This document shows positions 1 through 15,468 of a DNA stretch of 64,000 nt, piece by piece. The DNA is taken from positions 310,001-374,000 of the forward strand of contig NZ_OZ032161.1 in assembly GCF_964026575.1 (NCBI RefSeq), in the 5' to 3' direction. The notes under the pieces were generated by a model. The model had not been told where the DNA came from and ran no database searches. It saw nothing but the letters and a program-made list of their open reading frames with translations. Position numbers and translations under genes: made by a program. Position 1 is the first letter of the stretch; each line of letters begins with the position of its first letter. The DNA is from Candidatus Tisiphia endosymbiont of Melanophora roralis. Its GTDB lineage: Bacteria > Pseudomonadota > Alphaproteobacteria > Rickettsiales > Rickettsiaceae.

Positions 1-1
1 A

Positions 2-307
2 ATTTTAGGCCCAAAGGGCTTAATGCCAAATCCAAAACTTGGGACTGTAACTACCGATATTGTAACGGCAATTAAAAATGCCAAAAGTGGTCAAGTAGAG
101 TATAGGGTTGAAAAGGCAGGTATTATTCATGCTGGAGTTGGTAAATTATCATTTTCTAAACAAGATTTGCTAGATAATGCATCAACTTTGATATCTGCTG
201 TAGTTAAAGCAAAGCCTTCTGGTGCTAAAGGAAATTATTTAAAAGCAATATATCTATCTTCTACTATGAGTCCATCAGTAAAAATAGATTTAGCAAGTAT
301 ATCGTAA
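2..307 (+). CDS. rplA: 50S ribosomal protein L1 (3' part only)
   Basis: Ribosomal protein uL1 forms the mobile L1 stalk at the E site of the large subunit and also represses its own operon in many bacteria. Only the last 101 codons are present; the gene starts before the window. The frame opens with [12 protein letters not shown], the hallmark L1 motif, followed by the conserved G-V-G-K-L-S-F region, and the length to the stop fits the L1 C-terminus. It is followed after 21 bases by rplJ, the usual L1-L10-L7/L12 order. The ATG at 23 is an internal methionine, not the start. Confidence 0.97.
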   Translation: MLGPKGLMPNPKLGTVTTDIVTAIKNAKSGQVEYRVEKAGIIHAGVGKLSFSKQDLLDNASTLISAVVKAKPSGAKGNYLKAIYLSSTMSPSVKIDLASIS

Positions 308-328
308 AATACGACAAGGAGAGTTAAG

Positions 329-838
329 GTGTTAAGATCAGAGAAACATGAATTTGTCGTAGAACTTGAAGAGGTGTATAAACGGTCAAATTCCGTGATA
401 ATTACTCATTATCATGGGCTTACTGTTAGTCAAGTAACTCTACTGCGTAGGTCTCTTAAAGCAAAAAATGCGGGGTTCAAAGTAGTTAAAAATACTTTGT
501 CAAAAATAGCAGCAAATAAGGCTGGTATTGCTGATATAGTACATTTGCTTGTTGGTCCGACAGCCTTTGCATATTCTGAAGACCCTGTTGAGGCTGCGAA
601 AGTTGTCGTAGAATTTGCTAAAACTAATGAATGTTTGAAAGTAGTTGGTGGTTTAGTAAATAATCAAATATTAGATGCGAATTCTGTACAACAACTTGCA
701 AAATTGCCTTCATTAAATGAGCTTAGAGGTAAAATTATTGGTGTGGTGCAAGCTCCTGCAACTAAAATTGCTGGTGTGGTGCAAGCTCCTGCAGCCAAGC
801 TTGCTAGAGTTTTTCAAGCTTATGCAAATAAAGAATAA
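329..838 (+). CDS. rplJ: 50S ribosomal protein L10
   Basis: Ribosomal protein uL10 anchors the L7/L12 dimers on the large-subunit stalk that recruits translation GTPases. The 169-residue protein has the normal family length. The start is a GTG at 329 with an AAGGAG ribosome-binding site at 316-321, seven bases upstream; no better ATG is nearby. Near the C-terminus the segment G-V-V-Q-A-P-A occurs twice in tandem (about residues 138-159), encoded by two nearly identical DNA copies at about 739-804. This is the helix that binds L7/L12 dimers, and repeats of this kind occur in other alphaproteobacterial L10 proteins. Confidence 0.96.
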   Translation: MLRSEKHEFVVELEEVYKRSNSVIITHYHGLTVSQVTLLRRSLKAKNAGFKVVKNTLSKIAANKAGIADIVHLLVGPTAFAYSEDPVEAAKVVVEFAKTNECLKVVGGLVNNQILDANSVQQLAKLPSLNELRGKIIGVVQAPATKIAGVVQAPAAKLARVFQAYANKE

Positions 839-870
839 TTTAATAAAAAAGTTTTAAGAGGAAGAAAATT

Positions 871-1239
871 ATGACAGACCTAGTAAAAATCGTAGATCAA
901 TTGTCAACACTTACAGTAATTCAAGCAGCAGAGCTTGCAAAAATGCTAGAAGAAAAATGGGGTGTAACAGCCGCAGCTCCTGTAGCACAGGCGGTGGGTT
1001 CTGTAGCATCAGAAGCAGTAGCTGAAAAGACAGCATTTGAAGTTGTTTTAGTCAGTAGTGGTGATAAAAAAATAGAGGTAATTAAGGTAACTAGAGAACT
1101 TACTGGTCTTGGTTTAAAAGAGGCTAAAGAGTTAGTAGATGCTGCCCCAAAAACTATTAAATCTGGTGTAAATAAAGAAGATGCTGAAAGTTTTAAAGCA
1201 AAATTAGAAGCAGTTGGAGCAAAAATTGAATTAAAATAA
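871..1239 (+). CDS. rplL: 50S ribosomal protein L7/L12
   Basis: The multi-copy stalk protein bL12 recruits and activates EF-Tu, EF-G and other translation factors. The 122 residues match the family length: an N-terminal dimerisation helix pair (about 1-30), a flexible Ala/Val-rich hinge (about 35-52) and the compact C-terminal domain with the conserved [12 protein letters not shown] segment. The GAGGAAG ribosome-binding site is just upstream of the ATG. In most bacteria rpoB follows within a few hundred bases, but here the gap is 1743 bases and filled with repeats. Confidence 0.97.
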   Translation: MTDLVKIVDQLSTLTVIQAAELAKMLEEKWGVTAAAPVAQAVGSVASEAVAEKTAFEVVLVSSGDKKIEVIKVTRELTGLGLKEAKELVDAAPKTIKSGVNKEDAESFKAKLEAVGAKIELK

Positions 1240-1508
1240 TTGAGTGTACCATCGGGTAGAAAAAGCCTAGAGTTTACTTTGGGGGTGTATTAAATAGCTT
1301 GTTTGTGTAAGTTCATATTAATTAGGCTCTGTGAAGGTTGTTAGGATAACTTTCTAAGTTAATTATAGAGTGTAGTGATCAAAGAATAGGGACAAAGGGG
1401 TAAAGGATTAAGCGTACATTTGTAAGTATGTGAATCCCCAGCAGTTTTTATGGGTATTAACTTAAGCACAGGGTTTTGTTATTGTTGAGCAGTATTTTAA
1501 CAAAAAAG

Positions 1509-1538
1509 ATGTCATTCCTGTGTAGGCAGGAATGACAT
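1509..1538. repeat. Small GTCATTCC hairpin
   Basis: ATGTCATTCCTG and CAGGAATGACAT form a perfect 12-bp stem with a 6-base loop. A related GTCATTCC...GGAATGAC hairpin lies at about 57114-57144, so this is a dispersed hairpin motif. It could stop transcription after rplL, but there is no T-tract. Confidence 0.6.
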
Positions 1539-1556
1539 TAATCGTCACAGGGATGA

Positions 1557-1683
1557 TATACTCGAATGATTTGGAGAATTGGATTTAAAAATGAGGGGCA
1601 AGCAGACTAGGCGTACATAAGGTACGTGAGTACGCGAGTCCCTGATATTTTCAAAAAATAATTTTTCAAAGCAGAAGATTATA
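1557..1683. repeat. Palindromic element, family A (copy 1)
   Basis: A 127-bp element starting TATACTCGAATGATTTGGAG and ending with the imperfect complement of a family end (GCAGAAGATTATA). The middle (AGGCGTACATAAGGTACGTG...) matches family A elsewhere. About 100 bp of it are nearly repeated in inverse orientation at 1763-1889, so copies 1 and 2 together could fold into a long cruciform. Confidence 0.8.
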
Positions 1684-1762
1684 CTTAGGCTGCTTAAGTT
1701 ATACCCATGTAGTAGTTTTGTGATAGCCTTTCTTTATAAAGCAAAACAATAATAAATATATG

Positions 1763-1889
1763 TATACTCGAATGTGATTCCGAATTATTTTTTGAAAATA
1801 TCAGGGACTCGCGTACTCACGTACCTTATGTACGCCTAGTCTGCTTGCCCCTCATTTTCAAATCCAATTCGGAGTCACATTCGAGTATA
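1763..1889. repeat. Palindromic element, family A (copy 2)
   Basis: A 127-bp element with termini TATACTCGAATGTGA and TCACATTCGAGTATA, inverse in orientation to copy 1 and sharing its central GTACGTGAGTACGCGAGTCC segment. The ends are TA dinucleotides, as expected for an IS630-type target. Confidence 0.82.
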
Positions 1890-2166
1890 CCGCAAGATTT
1901 AGAATATACATAGATTGGTAGAAACATTTTGGGACTAAATCTAGGTTTGTATTGTTAATAATGGAAATGAACTTGTTGTGTGATATTCTATTTGGTTTAC
2001 GAGTTATGTTGCTAAATATGTTATCATACCCGTATAAACTATTACATTTTGTACAAAAACTTATAAAACTTTTAAGACAAAGTTCTTTTGCTTTAAGAGG
2101 TCTTTGTATTTATTTATCCAAAATTCTGAATCAGATGAAGATAAGAAACAGATTTGTACATTTTAG

Positions 2167-2293
2167 TATATTTTTCTACTTTAAAGAATTGGTGTGGCAA
2201 AATTTCGGGTATTTGTGTATTTACGTACTAGATGTACGCCTAGTTCGCTTAGCCCTTGTTTATTGTCCCCATTCTTCAAATCATTTAAGTACA
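2167..2293. repeat. Palindromic element, family A (copy 3, diverged)
   Basis: A 127-bp diverged copy beginning TATATTTTTCTACTTTAAAG and ending with CATTTAAGTACA; the centre keeps GTACGCCTAGTTCGCTTAG and the TTGTCCCCATTCTTC block. Its decay suggests that it is older than the copies at 2503 and 33115. Confidence 0.72.
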
Positions 2294-2300
2294 CCCCTAT

Positions 2301-2428
2301 TATATTTGAATAATTTAACGAATTGGTTTCGCAAAATTACAGAGTATTCGCATGTTTTTATTCCTAATGTACATATGCTACGCTCCCCTCTTGTTTTATG
2401 CTCTAATTCTTTAAATCATTCAAGTATA
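2301..2428. repeat. Palindromic element, family A (copy 4, diverged)
   Basis: Begins TATATTTGAATAATTTAACG and ends TTTAAATCATTCAAGTATA, about 128 bp, lying almost head-to-tail with copy 3. The central part is more degraded than in other copies. Confidence 0.68.
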
Positions 2429-2502
2429 TTTTTAAATCGAGTTTTTTTAGATTTTTATCTTTATTTGGAGTTTATATAGAATACTAAAAAAGAAATTTAA
2501 GG

Positions 2503-2632
2503 TATACTCTTCTGCTTTGAAGAATTGCTTTCGCAAATAGTTGTGGGGATTTCGCGTGCGAACAACGGTTTACTACGTTGCGTTTGTTCACCCTTTGTTT
2601 GTTGTCCCCATTCTTCAGATCATTCGAGTATA
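2503..2632. repeat. Palindromic element, family A (copy 5)
   Basis: A well-preserved 130-bp copy: starts TATACTCTTCTGCTTTGAAG, ends TTCAGATCATTCGAGTATA. Very similar to the copy at 33115-33247, which abuts tRNA-Arg, so the family has spread across the genome. Confidence 0.85.
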
Positions 2633-2982
2633 ACAATTTAGTTTATGTTAAGGTAAAGAAATTGGTAATTAAAGTTTAATTTTGAATTAAATAACCTGAA
2701 TTTGATGTAACAAGTTAGTAGCAAATTTAATGTTATCTTTGTTAGGGTTGATGTTATCCGAGCTATGATACAGGGATAAGCAAACTCTATATTATCCCAG
2801 CGTGGGTAGTGGAATCTAAAAAAGTAGCCTTCTAGGCTTTTTCTAGACCTTGCTACTTTCGTAGGGGGACATTGAAGGGAATGACATTGAGACTATTGTA
2901 ATATGTGAGATTCCAAGTTTGAAGTAGATTTTTACTTGGTTTCAAAATAAAAAATTATTAAAAGCATTAATCGGGAGATTAT

Positions 2983-5900
2983 ATGACAACGCAATCCTTA
3001 TCAATTGGCAAACGCGTAAGAAAAAATTTTGGTCACATAAATTTGGTAGCGTCTATACCAAATTTGATAGAGGTTCAGAAAAATTCTTATGAAAAAGGTT
3101 TTTTACAATTAGGAGTTAAAGATTCTGAGCGAGAAAACAGAGGATTACAATCAGTATTAAGTTCAATTTTTCCGATTCACGACCCCTCTAATGTTGCATA
3201 TTTAGAATTTGCTAAATATGAATTTGATAATCCTAAATATGATGTCGAAGAATGTACTCAAAGAGGCCTTAGTTATGCTGCTCCTCTTAAAGTCACATTG
3301 CGATTAAGTATTTGGGATATTGATGAAGACACTGGAGCAAAAGAAATCAAAGGTATTAAAGAACAAGAAGTTTATATGGGGGATATTCCCCTAATGACAA
3401 AGAATGGTACTTTTATTATTAATGGTACAGAAAGAGTGGTGGTATCACAGATGCATAGGTCACCTGGCGTATTTTTCTATCATGATGATGGGAAAATTCA
3501 TTCTTCAGGGAAGTTTCTATATTCTGCTAGAGTTATACCTTATAGAGGATCATGGCTAGATTTTGAATTTGATGCTAAAGATATTGTTTACTTTAGAATA
3601 GATAGGAAAAGAAAGCTTTATGCTACTACTCTTCTTAGAGCCATTGGAATGTCTACCAATGAAATTATAAAATTCTATTATGATACGGTAACATGTTTTA
3701 CCAAAAATGCAAGCTGGGCAACAAAGTTTATACCTGAGTCTATAACTGCTCATAGGCTAGTTAATGACTTAGTGGATGCGGATACCGGCAATGTGATACT
3801 TGCATTTGGTCAGAAGATTACTCCTCGTTTGGCTAAAAAATTTGCTAAAGATGGAGTGAAAAATATTTTGGTAGAACGTGAATATTTAGTAGGTAAATAT
3901 TTAGCACAAGATCTTGTTAATCCGGATAATGGTGAGGTACTAGCCGAAATTGGTGAAATGATCACAATGGATATGCTGGACTCTATTATGACTCTTGAAA
4001 TTCCGTCTGTCGATGTACTTGCTATAAATCCACAATCAAGTCCTTACATAAGGAACACCTTATTTGCTGATAAAAATCAAAATTATGAATCAGCATTGAT
4101 AGACATATTTAGGGTATTAAGACCAGGAGAACCAGCTAATATTGAAGCTGCTAAAACATTATTTAACAACTTGTTCTTTGACCATGAAAGATATGATCTT
4201 TCAGAAGTTGGTCGTATTAAAATGAATGCAAGATTGGAACTTAATATACCAGAATCTACAGCTATTTTAACTATTGAAGATATTAAAAATATTCTTAAAG
4301 TTTTAGTAGAGCTAAAAGATGGTAAAGGTTCGATAGATGATATTGATCACCTTGGTAACAGAAGAGTTAGGTCAGTTGGTGAACTAATTGAGAATCAGTT
4401 CAGAATTGGTCTTGTTCGTATAGAGAAATCAGTACTTGAAAGAATGTCGGTGGTTGATCTTGATGCCGTTATGCCTCATGATTTAGTAAATTCAAAAGTT
4501 TTGGTTTCTGTAGTAAAAGAATTTTTTAGTACTTCACAACTTTCTCAATTTATGGATCAAACTAATCCATTATCAGAAATAACTCATAAAAGAAGATTAT
4601 CAGCTTTAGGACCTGGTGGACTTAGCAGGGAGAGAGCAGGGTTTGAAGTGAGGGACGTCCACCCTACTCATTATGGGAGGATATGTCCAATTGAAACACC
4701 AGAAGGACAGAACATAGGTTTGATTAATTCCATGGCTACTTATGCTAGAGTTAATAAGCATGGCTTCATTGAGACACCTTATCGAAAAGTCGTGGATGGT
4801 CATGTAACTGACGAAGTTGTTTACTTGTCAGCTATTGAAGAAGGAAAATATAAAGTTGCTCAAGCTAATGCAGTTGTCGATCAAAAAGGTTTGTTACAAG
4901 AAGAATTAATTAACTGTCGAACTGAAGGTGGTAATTTTGTTATGGTTACCCCTCTAGAAGTGGATTACATTGACGTTACCCCGATGCAGGTTGTTTCCGT
5001 TGCTGCATCACTTATTCCATTTTTAGAAAATGACGATGCTAATAGAGCCTTGATGGGGTCAAACATGCAACGTCAGGCTGTACCGCTTATTAGAAGTGAT
5101 GCCCCTTTAGTTGGTACTGGTATTGAAGGAATTGTTGCACAAGATTCTGGGGTTTCAGTTGTAGCCTTGCATGATGGGATAGTAGAGCAAGTTGATTCAA
5201 CTAGAATAGTTGTAAGGACTAAGGAGCAGAAAACAGATGGATCACCTAGTGTGGACATTTATAATTTATTAAAATTTCAAAGATCTAACCATAATACTTG
5301 TATTAATCAAAAGCCGTTGATTAACGTTGGTGATTATGTAAAAAAAGGTGAAGTAATTGCTGATGGACCAAGTACAGATAATGGTGAAATAGCTCTTGGT
5401 AGAAATGTGCTAGTAGCTTTTTTACCATGGAATGGTTATAATTTTGAAGATTCGATTTTAATATCAGAACGTATTGTAAAAGATGATATTTATACCTCAA
5501 TTCATATTGAAGAATTTGAAATAATTGCTAGAGATACAAGACTTGGTCCCGAAGAAATTACTCGCGATATTCCAAATGTTAGTGATGAAAGTTTACGCCA
5601 TCTTGACGAAGTTGGTATAGTATATGTTGGTGCAGAAATAAAACCAGGCGATATCTTGGTGGGTAAGGTTACCCCTAAAAGTGAGTCACCTATGACTCCA
5701 GAAGAGAAATTACTCAGAGCTATTTTTGGAGAAAAAGCTTCAGATGTTCGGGATTCATCTTTACGTGTTCCTACTGGGATCACTGGTACAGTGGTAGAAG
5801 TACGAGTGTTTTCTCGTAGGGGAATAGAAAAGGATGAGCGTGCTATAGCTATTGAAAAACAACAAATTGAAAAATTATCAAAAGATAGGGATGATGAACT

Positions 5901-7089
5901 TCGAATCATAGAGCATTTTGTTTTTATGCGTTTAGAGAAGATTTTAACAGGACAAATAATTGTTAGCGGTCCTAAATCTGTAAAATCCGGTCAATTGATT
6001 AGTGATCAAACTCTTAAGTCATTATCAAAAGGACAATTTTGGCAACTGATTGTTGAAGATGCTAATGTAATGAATGAAATTGAGCAAATTAAACGTCATT
6101 ATGATGAAAAGCAAGAGAAGCTTAATAAGTGTTTTACTAGCAAAGTAGAGAAATTACAAAGTGGTGATGACTTACCACAAGGTGCTCTTAAAGTTGTAAA
6201 AGTATTCATTGCTACTAAACATAAGTTACAACCTGGAGATAAAATGGCCGGAAGACACGGGAATAAGGGTGTTATCTCTCGTATTATGCCAGAAGAAGAT
6301 ATGCCATTTTTAGAAGATGGCACAGTAGTTGATATAGTTCTTAACCCACTTGGCTTACCTTCACGTATGAATGTAGGGCAGATTTTAGAGACTCATCTTG
6401 GTTGGGCGGCAGTAAATCTTGGTAAAAAAATATCTTCTATGTTGGATCAAGTTCATAACAACAAAATTGATGTAGAAGAGCTTAAATCTTTTGTTTCCGA
6501 GGTATATGGGCATAACTCAACGACAAGAAATATAAAGAAAATGTCCAATCAAGAGATTATTGAGTTTTGTAATAATATCGATAAGGGGGTATATTTTTCA
6601 ACCCCAGTTTTTGATGGTGCAAAGGTTGAGAATGTAAAAGAAATGCTAGTCCTTGCAGATCAAGACCCATCAGGTCAAATTAGGTTGATTGATGGTAGAA
6701 CAGGAGAGTATTTTGATCGTGCCGTTACAGTTGGCTATAAATATTTCCTAAAATTACATCATTTGGCTGATGATAAAATTCATGCTCGTTCTATCGGTCC
6801 TTATAGTTTGGTAACTCAGCAACCATTAGGTGGTAAGTCGCATTTTGGAGGTCAAAGATTTGGTGAGATGGAGTGTTGGGCACTGCAAGCTTATGGTGCT
6901 GCTTATACGTTACAAGAAATGTTAACTGTAAAATCAGACGATGTGGTTGGTAGAATTAAAATTTATGAATCTATTGTCCGAGGTGATAATAATTTTGAAT
7001 CGGGTATTCCTGAGTCGTTTAACGTGATGATCAAAGAATTCAGGTCCTTGTGCTTAAATGTAAAGCTTGAGGATACTACCACAGATTAA
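2983..7089 (+). CDS. rpoB: DNA-directed RNA polymerase subunit beta
   Basis: The beta subunit of RNA polymerase forms one pincer of the catalytic cleft. The 1368-residue product has the normal length. The rifampicin-binding region lies at about residues 510-545 and reads [15 protein letters not shown] then H-K-R-R-L-S-A-L-G; the residues equivalent to E. coli D516, H526 and S531 are the sensitive type. The switch/lid region [12 protein letters not shown] lies at about residues 1086-1097. The ATG follows GGGAGAT. rpoC follows 83 bases downstream in the usual pair. The gene is intact; only its upstream context, an array of repeats, is odd. Confidence 0.98.
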   Translation: MTTQSLSIGKRVRKNFGHINLVASIPNLIEVQKNSYEKGFLQLGVKDSERENRGLQSVLSSIFPIHDPSNVAYLEFAKYEFDNPKYDVEECTQRGLSYAAPLKVTLRLSIWDIDEDTGAKEIKGIKEQEVYMGDIPLMTKNGTFIINGTERVVVSQMHRSPGVFFYHDDGKIHSSGKFLYSARVIPYRGSWLDFEFDAKDIVYFRIDRKRKLYATTLLRAIGMSTNEIIKFYYDTVTCFTKNASWATKFIPESITAHRLVNDLVDADTGNVILAFGQKITPRLAKKFAKDGVKNILVEREYLVGKYLAQDLVNPDNGEVLAEIGEMITMDMLDSIMTLEIPSVDVLAINPQSSPYIRNTLFADKNQNYESALIDIFRVLRPGEPANIEAAKTLFNNLFFDHERYDLSEVGRIKMNARLELNIPESTAILTIEDIKNILKVLVELKDGKGSIDDIDHLGNRRVRSVGELIENQFRIGLVRIEKSVLERMSVVDLDAVMPHDLVNSKVLVSVVKEFFSTSQLSQFMDQTNPLSEITHKRRLSALGPGGLSRERAGFEVRDVHPTHYGRICPIETPEGQNIGLINSMATYARVNKHGFIETPYRKVVDGHVTDEVVYLSAIEEGKYKVAQANAVVDQKGLLQEELINCRTEGGNFVMVTPLEVDYIDVTPMQVVSVAASLIPFLENDDANRALMGSNMQRQAVPLIRSDAPLVGTGIEGIVAQDSGVSVVALHDGIVEQVDSTRIVVRTKEQKTDGSPSVDIYNLLKFQRSNHNTCINQKPLINVGDYVKKGEVIADGPSTDNGEIALGRNVLVAFLPWNGYNFEDSILISERIVKDDIYTSIHIEEFEIIARDTRLGPEEITRDIPNVSDESLRHLDEVGIVYVGAEIKPGDILVGKVTPKSESPMTPEEKLLRAIFGEKASDVRDSSLRVPTGITGTVVEVRVFSRRGIEKDERAIAIEKQQIEKLSKDRDDELRIIEHFVFMRLEKILTGQIIVSGPKSVKSGQLISDQTLKSLSKGQFWQLIVEDANVMNEIEQIKRHYDEKQEKLNKCFTSKVEKLQSGDDLPQGALKVVKVFIATKHKLQPGDKMAGRHGNKGVISRIMPEEDMPFLEDGTVVDIVLNPLGLPSRMNVGQILETHLGWAAVNLGKKISSMLDQVHNNKIDVEELKSFVSEVYGHNSTTRNIKKMSNQEIIEFCNNIDKGVYFSTPVFDGAKVENVKEMLVLADQDPSGQIRLIDGRTGEYFDRAVTVGYKYFLKLHHLADDKIHARSIGPYSLVTQQPLGGKSHFGGQRFGEMECWALQAYGAAYTLQEMLTVKSDDVVGRIKIYESIVRGDNNFESGIPESFNVMIKEFRSLCLNVKLEDTTTD

Positions 7090-7160
7090 AGATATTTTTT
7101 GCAATTGCTACAGAAGGTCCAAGAGGCTTTTTACTAAACTATATCTGAAAAATTTTTTAA

Positions 7161-11318
<4,158 letters not shown>

Positions 11319-11336
11319 ATTCTCTTTAATAGGGAG

Positions 11337-11400
11337 TGTACTCTTCTGCTCCTACGAATTGTTTTTTGAGAATATCAAGGATTCGCGTCTTATCTTCGAG
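11337..11400. repeat. Palindromic element, family A (left-end fragment)
   Basis: Starts TGTACTCTTCTGCTCCTACG and continues with GAATTGTTTTTTGAGAATATCAAGGATTCGCG, the left half of family A. The right half is missing, so this is a truncated copy directly behind rpoC. Confidence 0.6.
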
Positions 11401-11523
11401 AGGGAGAAGTGCTTGAAGAGGCAGGAAAGTAAGGTTTACAAGAGTTCTGCGATAAATTTGTAGTCATGTAAATGATATTTTTTACTTGACATGGCTAGAA
11501 TAAGAAGGGTATGAATCTTATTC

Positions 11524-11817
11524 ATGTATATTACAACTGTCCTAAATAGAAATTCTCGTCCTGCAATATTGCTTCGTACCTCTTATCGCGAAGACGGGAA
11601 AGTATTAAATAAAACCCTAGCTAACTTAACTAACTGGGATGATTTACGCATTGAGGCTTTTAAGAAATGTAATAAGCACTTACGCAATTTTTATGACCAC
11701 TTAATTGCTAAACATAAAGCAGCAAAAGTTGCTCTTGTTGTTGTTATGTGCAAATTACTAGCTTTTATGCACTCTATTGTCAAAAATAATTCTTCTTACA
11801 ATGAAAATTTATGTTAA
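11524..11817 (+). pseudogene. Hybrid transposase relic (IS1634-like start, IS110-like end)
   Basis: The 97-codon frame has two parts with different origins. Residues 1 to about 45 (M-Y-I-T-T-V-L-N-R-N...P-A-I-L-L-R-T-S-Y-R-E-D-G-K-V) look like the N-terminus of IS1634/IS4-type transposases. From about residue 47 (K-K-C-N-K-H-L-R-N-F-Y-D-H-L-I-A-K-H-K) it looks like the C-terminal end of IS110-family (Transposase_20) proteins, with A-L-V-V-V-M-C-K-L-L. Neither part is complete, so it cannot be an active transposase. A TTGACA at 11486 and TATGAA at about 11510 could form a promoter. The joint is most simply the result of deletion between two dead elements. Identification is from motif memory, not a search. 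Confidence 0.6.
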
Positions 11818-11902
11818 GTTACTATTTTTTATTGACTTCCATTACGGATGTTTAGGTTACTTTAGCATTTTTTGGATATATATTTAGTCTGAAAGTAGAA
11901 GT

Positions 11903-14296
11903 TTATTCTCTCAACTTACCTTGGAATTTCTCATAAACAATTGTAACAATTTCTTGACTTAATAAATTTAGGTCTGCTTCATTTAGTGTACGATCATCTG
12001 CTTGGAATTGTACTTTAATTGCCATTGATTTCTTACCTGATGGTAGTTTATCTCCTGAATAAATATCAAATATATCAACTGATTTTATTATTTTTTTATT
12101 AGAATTCTTTATATAAGTCATCATCTCGCCAACCGGCTGTTCTAGATCAACTACAAAAGCATAATCTCTAAAAGTTGGCTGGTAGTCGGAAACAATAAAC
12201 TCATCTCTTTTAGCAAACTTTGCTTTAGCAAATGGTATATTGGCAATATTTATTTCAAAGGCAAATATCTCGCAATCAATATCAAAATGCTTTAATATAG
12301 ATGGATGAATTTGTCCAAAATATGCTATGGCATTTTTACCAAGTTTTATAATACTTGATTTTGTCGGATGGTAATACGGTAACTCAGTTGGACAAAATTG
12401 GCACTTATCAATCGATAAGCCAGTATAATTTAAAACATTTTCTAGGTCAGATTTAATATCAAAAACATCTACTAAGCGAGCTTCAGAATGACAATCTTTC
12501 ACATGATATTGTCCACATCTTACTGCAGAAGCAAAAACTAACTCACCATCAGATTTACAAGAGTTAAAGATTGGTCCTATTTCCATCAAGGCAATTTCTC
12601 TAATTGATCTTGCTAAATTTTTTTGAACTAATTTAAGTAAATTTGCAATGAGGCCAGGTCGCATATAATTATTATCTACACTAATAGGATTTAGTAGAAA
12701 TAATTCCTCTTTTATTGGAGCAAATATTGGAGCGAATAATTTTGCGACGTTACTATCCATGAATGAGTTTGTTACAACTTCATCATACCCGCAAGTGGCT
12801 AAAATTCTTTTAATATCAGAAATTCTTCTTTGCTCTTTAGGTATAATCCTTGTTAGTTGCATTTCTGGTAATTTAATCGAGTCTAACTTGTCATAACCAT
12901 AAATACGAACAATTTCTTCAACAATATCTTCTTTGATTGCTATGTCATACCGCCAAGAAGGTATGGTAAGTTTTAGAGTGTCACCTATATCTACTATATC
13001 AAAGCCAAGTTTCTCTAAAATATTACAAATCTCTGTCTTATTTAAGCTCAGACCAGTTATTTTAGCTAGACAATCTACAGGGAATTCCACGAATCTTTGA
13101 GCAAAGGAGATATCCCCATTATACACTATATCAGAAATTTCACCCCCACAAATAGATAAAATCATTTTACTTGCAATATTTAAGGCTTTTAAGGTAAATG
13201 CCTGATCAATATTACGTTCAAAACGATATCTAGAATCAGTATCAATCTGTAGAGATCTACCAGTTTTAGTAATATATTTAGCAGAAAAACACGCCGCTTC
13301 TAGCAAGATATTTTGCGTCTCAAGCTCACTTTTGCTACTATCACCTCCTATAATACCAGCAAGAGTAAGTACTTGCCTATCATCTTGAATTACCAAAGAC
13401 CCTTCATCTAAATCATATTCTTTGCCATTTAAAGCTAGAAATTTAGTTTTTTCTTTAAGTAATGTAATTTGCAGCTTATCTGATAATTTACTTCTATCGT
13501 AAGCATGCATTGGTTGCCCGAAACTATACGATATATAGTTAGTGACGTCCACTAGGGCTGAAACCGGTTTTAGCCCAATATTTTGCAATAATTGCTTTAA
13601 CCAATCAGGGCTTGTCTTGTTTTGTAAATTTCTTATTTCCCGAAAGCAGAATAATGGACATGCTTCTTTATTTTCTATCTCTAAAGCCAAAATAGATTTA
13701 AATTCTCCGGCAATTGATGGTACTTCTAATTCTTTAAGCGTACCAATACCCTTGCTAGCTAGGTCTCTAGCTATACCATAGACGCCAAGAGCATCACCAC
13801 GATTTGGGGTAACGTTAATGTCAAAAACTGGGTCATCATACCCATAATATTGTATAAATGGCTCTCCTATTTTAGCATCGGGCATCAATTCTATTATACC
13901 ATCAGAATTAGTACCCACTAATAGTTCTTCTTCAGAACATAACATTCCACAACTTTTTTCTCCTCGTATTACCGACTCTTTAATTTTAAATTTACCATTA
14001 GGGATTTCACAACCTATTTTTGCCAGTACTACTTTAATATTTTCCCTAGCATTACTTGCTCCGCAAACTATCTGTAAAATACCTTCGCTAGTTTGGACGT
14101 CACATATTTTTAGCTTGTCCGCCGATGGGTGAGGTTTAGTAGCTAGTATATGAGCTACTTCAAAATCCTTTAGTTCCGTCCTTCTGTCTATTATTTCTTC
14201 TACTTCAAGGCCAAGCATAGTTAAACATTCAGCAATTTCCTCAACAGATCTCTCGGTATCTAGGAATTTTTTTAACCAAGATAAAGTAAATTTCAT
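11903..14296 (-). CDS. pheT: Phenylalanyl-tRNA synthetase beta subunit
   Basis: The beta chain of the (alpha-beta)2 enzyme that charges tRNA-Phe. The 797-residue product is full length. The order is: N-terminal fold, an EMAP/tRNA-binding domain at about 40-150 ([18 protein letters not shown]), the B3/B4 editing domain ([14 protein letters not shown]), the B5 domain, and the ferredoxin-like anticodon-binding domain at the C-terminus (F-R-D-Y-A-F-V-V-D ... G-K-K-S-M-A-I-K-V). It overlaps pheS by four bases (ATGA), so the two are co-translated. Confidence 0.97.
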   Translation of the reverse strand: MKFTLSWLKKFLDTERSVEEIAECLTMLGLEVEEIIDRRTELKDFEVAHILATKPHPSADKLKICDVQTSEGILQIVCGASNARENIKVVLAKIGCEIPNGKFKIKESVIRGEKSCGMLCSEEELLVGTNSDGIIELMPDAKIGEPFIQYYGYDDPVFDINVTPNRGDALGVYGIARDLASKGIGTLKELEVPSIAGEFKSILALEIENKEACPLFCFREIRNLQNKTSPDWLKQLLQNIGLKPVSALVDVTNYISYSFGQPMHAYDRSKLSDKLQITLLKEKTKFLALNGKEYDLDEGSLVIQDDRQVLTLAGIIGGDSSKSELETQNILLEAACFSAKYITKTGRSLQIDTDSRYRFERNIDQAFTLKALNIASKMILSICGGEISDIVYNGDISFAQRFVEFPVDCLAKITGLSLNKTEICNILEKLGFDIVDIGDTLKLTIPSWRYDIAIKEDIVEEIVRIYGYDKLDSIKLPEMQLTRIIPKEQRRISDIKRILATCGYDEVVTNSFMDSNVAKLFAPIFAPIKEELFLLNPISVDNNYMRPGLIANLLKLVQKNLARSIREIALMEIGPIFNSCKSDGELVFASAVRCGQYHVKDCHSEARLVDVFDIKSDLENVLNYTGLSIDKCQFCPTELPYYHPTKSSIIKLGKNAIAYFGQIHPSILKHFDIDCEIFAFEINIANIPFAKAKFAKRDEFIVSDYQPTFRDYAFVVDLEQPVGEMMTYIKNSNKKIIKSVDIFDIYSGDKLPSGKKSMAIKVQFQADDRTLNEADLNLLSQEIVTIVYEKFQGKLRE

Positions 14297-15342
14297 CTTG
14301 TTAATCCTCCAGCTAGACTTGGCAAGTCAAAAGCAGAGAAGTTATAGTGTTTTAACCATCTTATATCTCCTTCAAAAAATTGTCTGAGATCCTTGATACC
14401 GTATTTTAACATAGCAAAACGCTCAACACCTAGACCAAAGGCAAACCCTTGATAGAGATCACTATCTATATTAACATTTTTAAGAACATTTGGATGAACC
14501 ATACCACAACCAAGCACCTCAAGCCATTTATTGCTACCCTGCATCTTAATATCCACTTCTGCCGATGGCTCAGTAAACGGGAAAAAACTTGGTCTAAAAC
14601 GTATGTCAATATTTGTTTGTTCAAAGAAATCTTTGATAAATTCAGTGATAACATATTTTAAATGTCCCATATTGATATTTTCATCGATCACCAACCCTTC
14701 AATCTGATGGAACATTGGTGTATGTGTTATATCGGAATCAGACCTATAAGTTCTACCAGGAGCAATAAACCTAAAAGGCGGTTTACCATTTTGCATCGTC
14801 CTGATTTGTATCGGTGAAGTATGAGTACGTAACAATAGGGGATGTTCTGCCTCTTTTGCCTTTAGATAGAAAGTATCGTGCATCTGCCTTGCGGGGTGAT
14901 CTTCATAAAAATTTAGGGCAGTAAAATTATACCAATCATTTTCAATAGTTGAACCATACTCAATTGTTAACCCAAATTTTGCAAATATTTGAATTAATTC
15001 TTCGGTAGCTTGGGTAATGGGGTGTATGCTCCCCTTCTTATACTGCCGGGTTGGAATTGTTAAATCTGTCTTCTCTTCAGCAAATCGTTTATTTAATTCA
15101 ATTTCCTCCAAGGCTGCTTGTTTTGCTTCTAGCAAATTACTAATCTGTTCTTTAAGCAGATTAACTGCCTCGCCTAACTTTTTGCGATCATTTTGCTCAA
15201 GACTACCAAGCTTTCTCATTTCTTGATTAAGTAAGCTTTGTTTCCCAAGAAACTCCACCCTAATTTGTTGCAACTCTGATAGAGCTTGAGTTGATTCTAT
15301 TCTGCTTTGTGCAGATTTTAATATTTGGTTTAGATGATTCAT
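14293..15342 (-). CDS. pheS: Phenylalanyl-tRNA synthetase alpha subunit
   Basis: The catalytic chain of phenylalanyl-tRNA synthetase. The 349 residues begin with a coiled-coil arm (about 1-90) followed by the class II core. Motif 2 reads [13 protein letters not shown], and motif 3 reads [14 protein letters not shown]. pheS is the first gene of the pheS-pheT pair on this strand; the ATG at 15342 lies about 270 bases from a family C repeat. Confidence 0.97.
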   Translation of the reverse strand: MNHLNQILKSAQSRIESTQALSELQQIRVEFLGKQSLLNQEMRKLGSLEQNDRKKLGEAVNLLKEQISNLLEAKQAALEEIELNKRFAEEKTDLTIPTRQYKKGSIHPITQATEELIQIFAKFGLTIEYGSTIENDWYNFTALNFYEDHPARQMHDTFYLKAKEAEHPLLLRTHTSPIQIRTMQNGKPPFRFIAPGRTYRSDSDITHTPMFHQIEGLVIDENINMGHLKYVITEFIKDFFEQTNIDIRFRPSFFPFTEPSAEVDIKMQGSNKWLEVLGCGMVHPNVLKNVNIDSDLYQGFAFGLGVERFAMLKYGIKDLRQFFEGDIRWLKHYNFSAFDLPSLAGGLTR

Positions 15343-15468
15343 AACAAGTTAATAATAATATCGAGCCATAAATATTAGACTAAATTTTATTATATCTCTA
15401 GATTAATTAGAAGCAAATGTCAATAACATGTTATTGCAGGGCTGCCTTTTGTTTATGTTATTACATAA

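Larger units (their letters stand above)
1240..2982. repeat. rplL-rpoB spacer filled with palindromic repeats
   Basis: This 1.7-kb spacer holds no convincing gene. It contains five full-length copies of a 127-130 bp palindromic element (listed separately), a degraded relative at about 1372-1450, a short hairpin at 1509-1538 and a hairpin just before rpoB (AAAGTAGC / GCTACTTT, about 2819-2857). The 175-codon open frame at 1952-2479 runs through two of these elements and is explained by them. How rpoB transcription crosses or restarts in this spacer cannot be seen; no clear promoter is visible. Confidence 0.85.

Noticed and set aside
1952-2479. A 175-codon open frame between rplL and rpoB
   Set aside because: It runs through two diverged family A repeats and AT-rich DNA; the residue make-up (Leu, Phe, Tyr and Asn runs) is that of translated spacer, and no ribosome-binding site is seen.
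1557-2632. CRISPR array in the rplL-rpoB spacer
   Set aside because: The repeats are long (about 127 bp), palindromic, in both orientations and unevenly spaced; there are no short direct repeats with unique spacers and no cas genes.
5502-5909. A 135-codon frame opposite rpoB, and similar frames opposite rpoC, virB10 and lolC
   Set aside because: All lie fully inside well-supported genes on the other strand and show the serine-rich composition typical of shadow frames.
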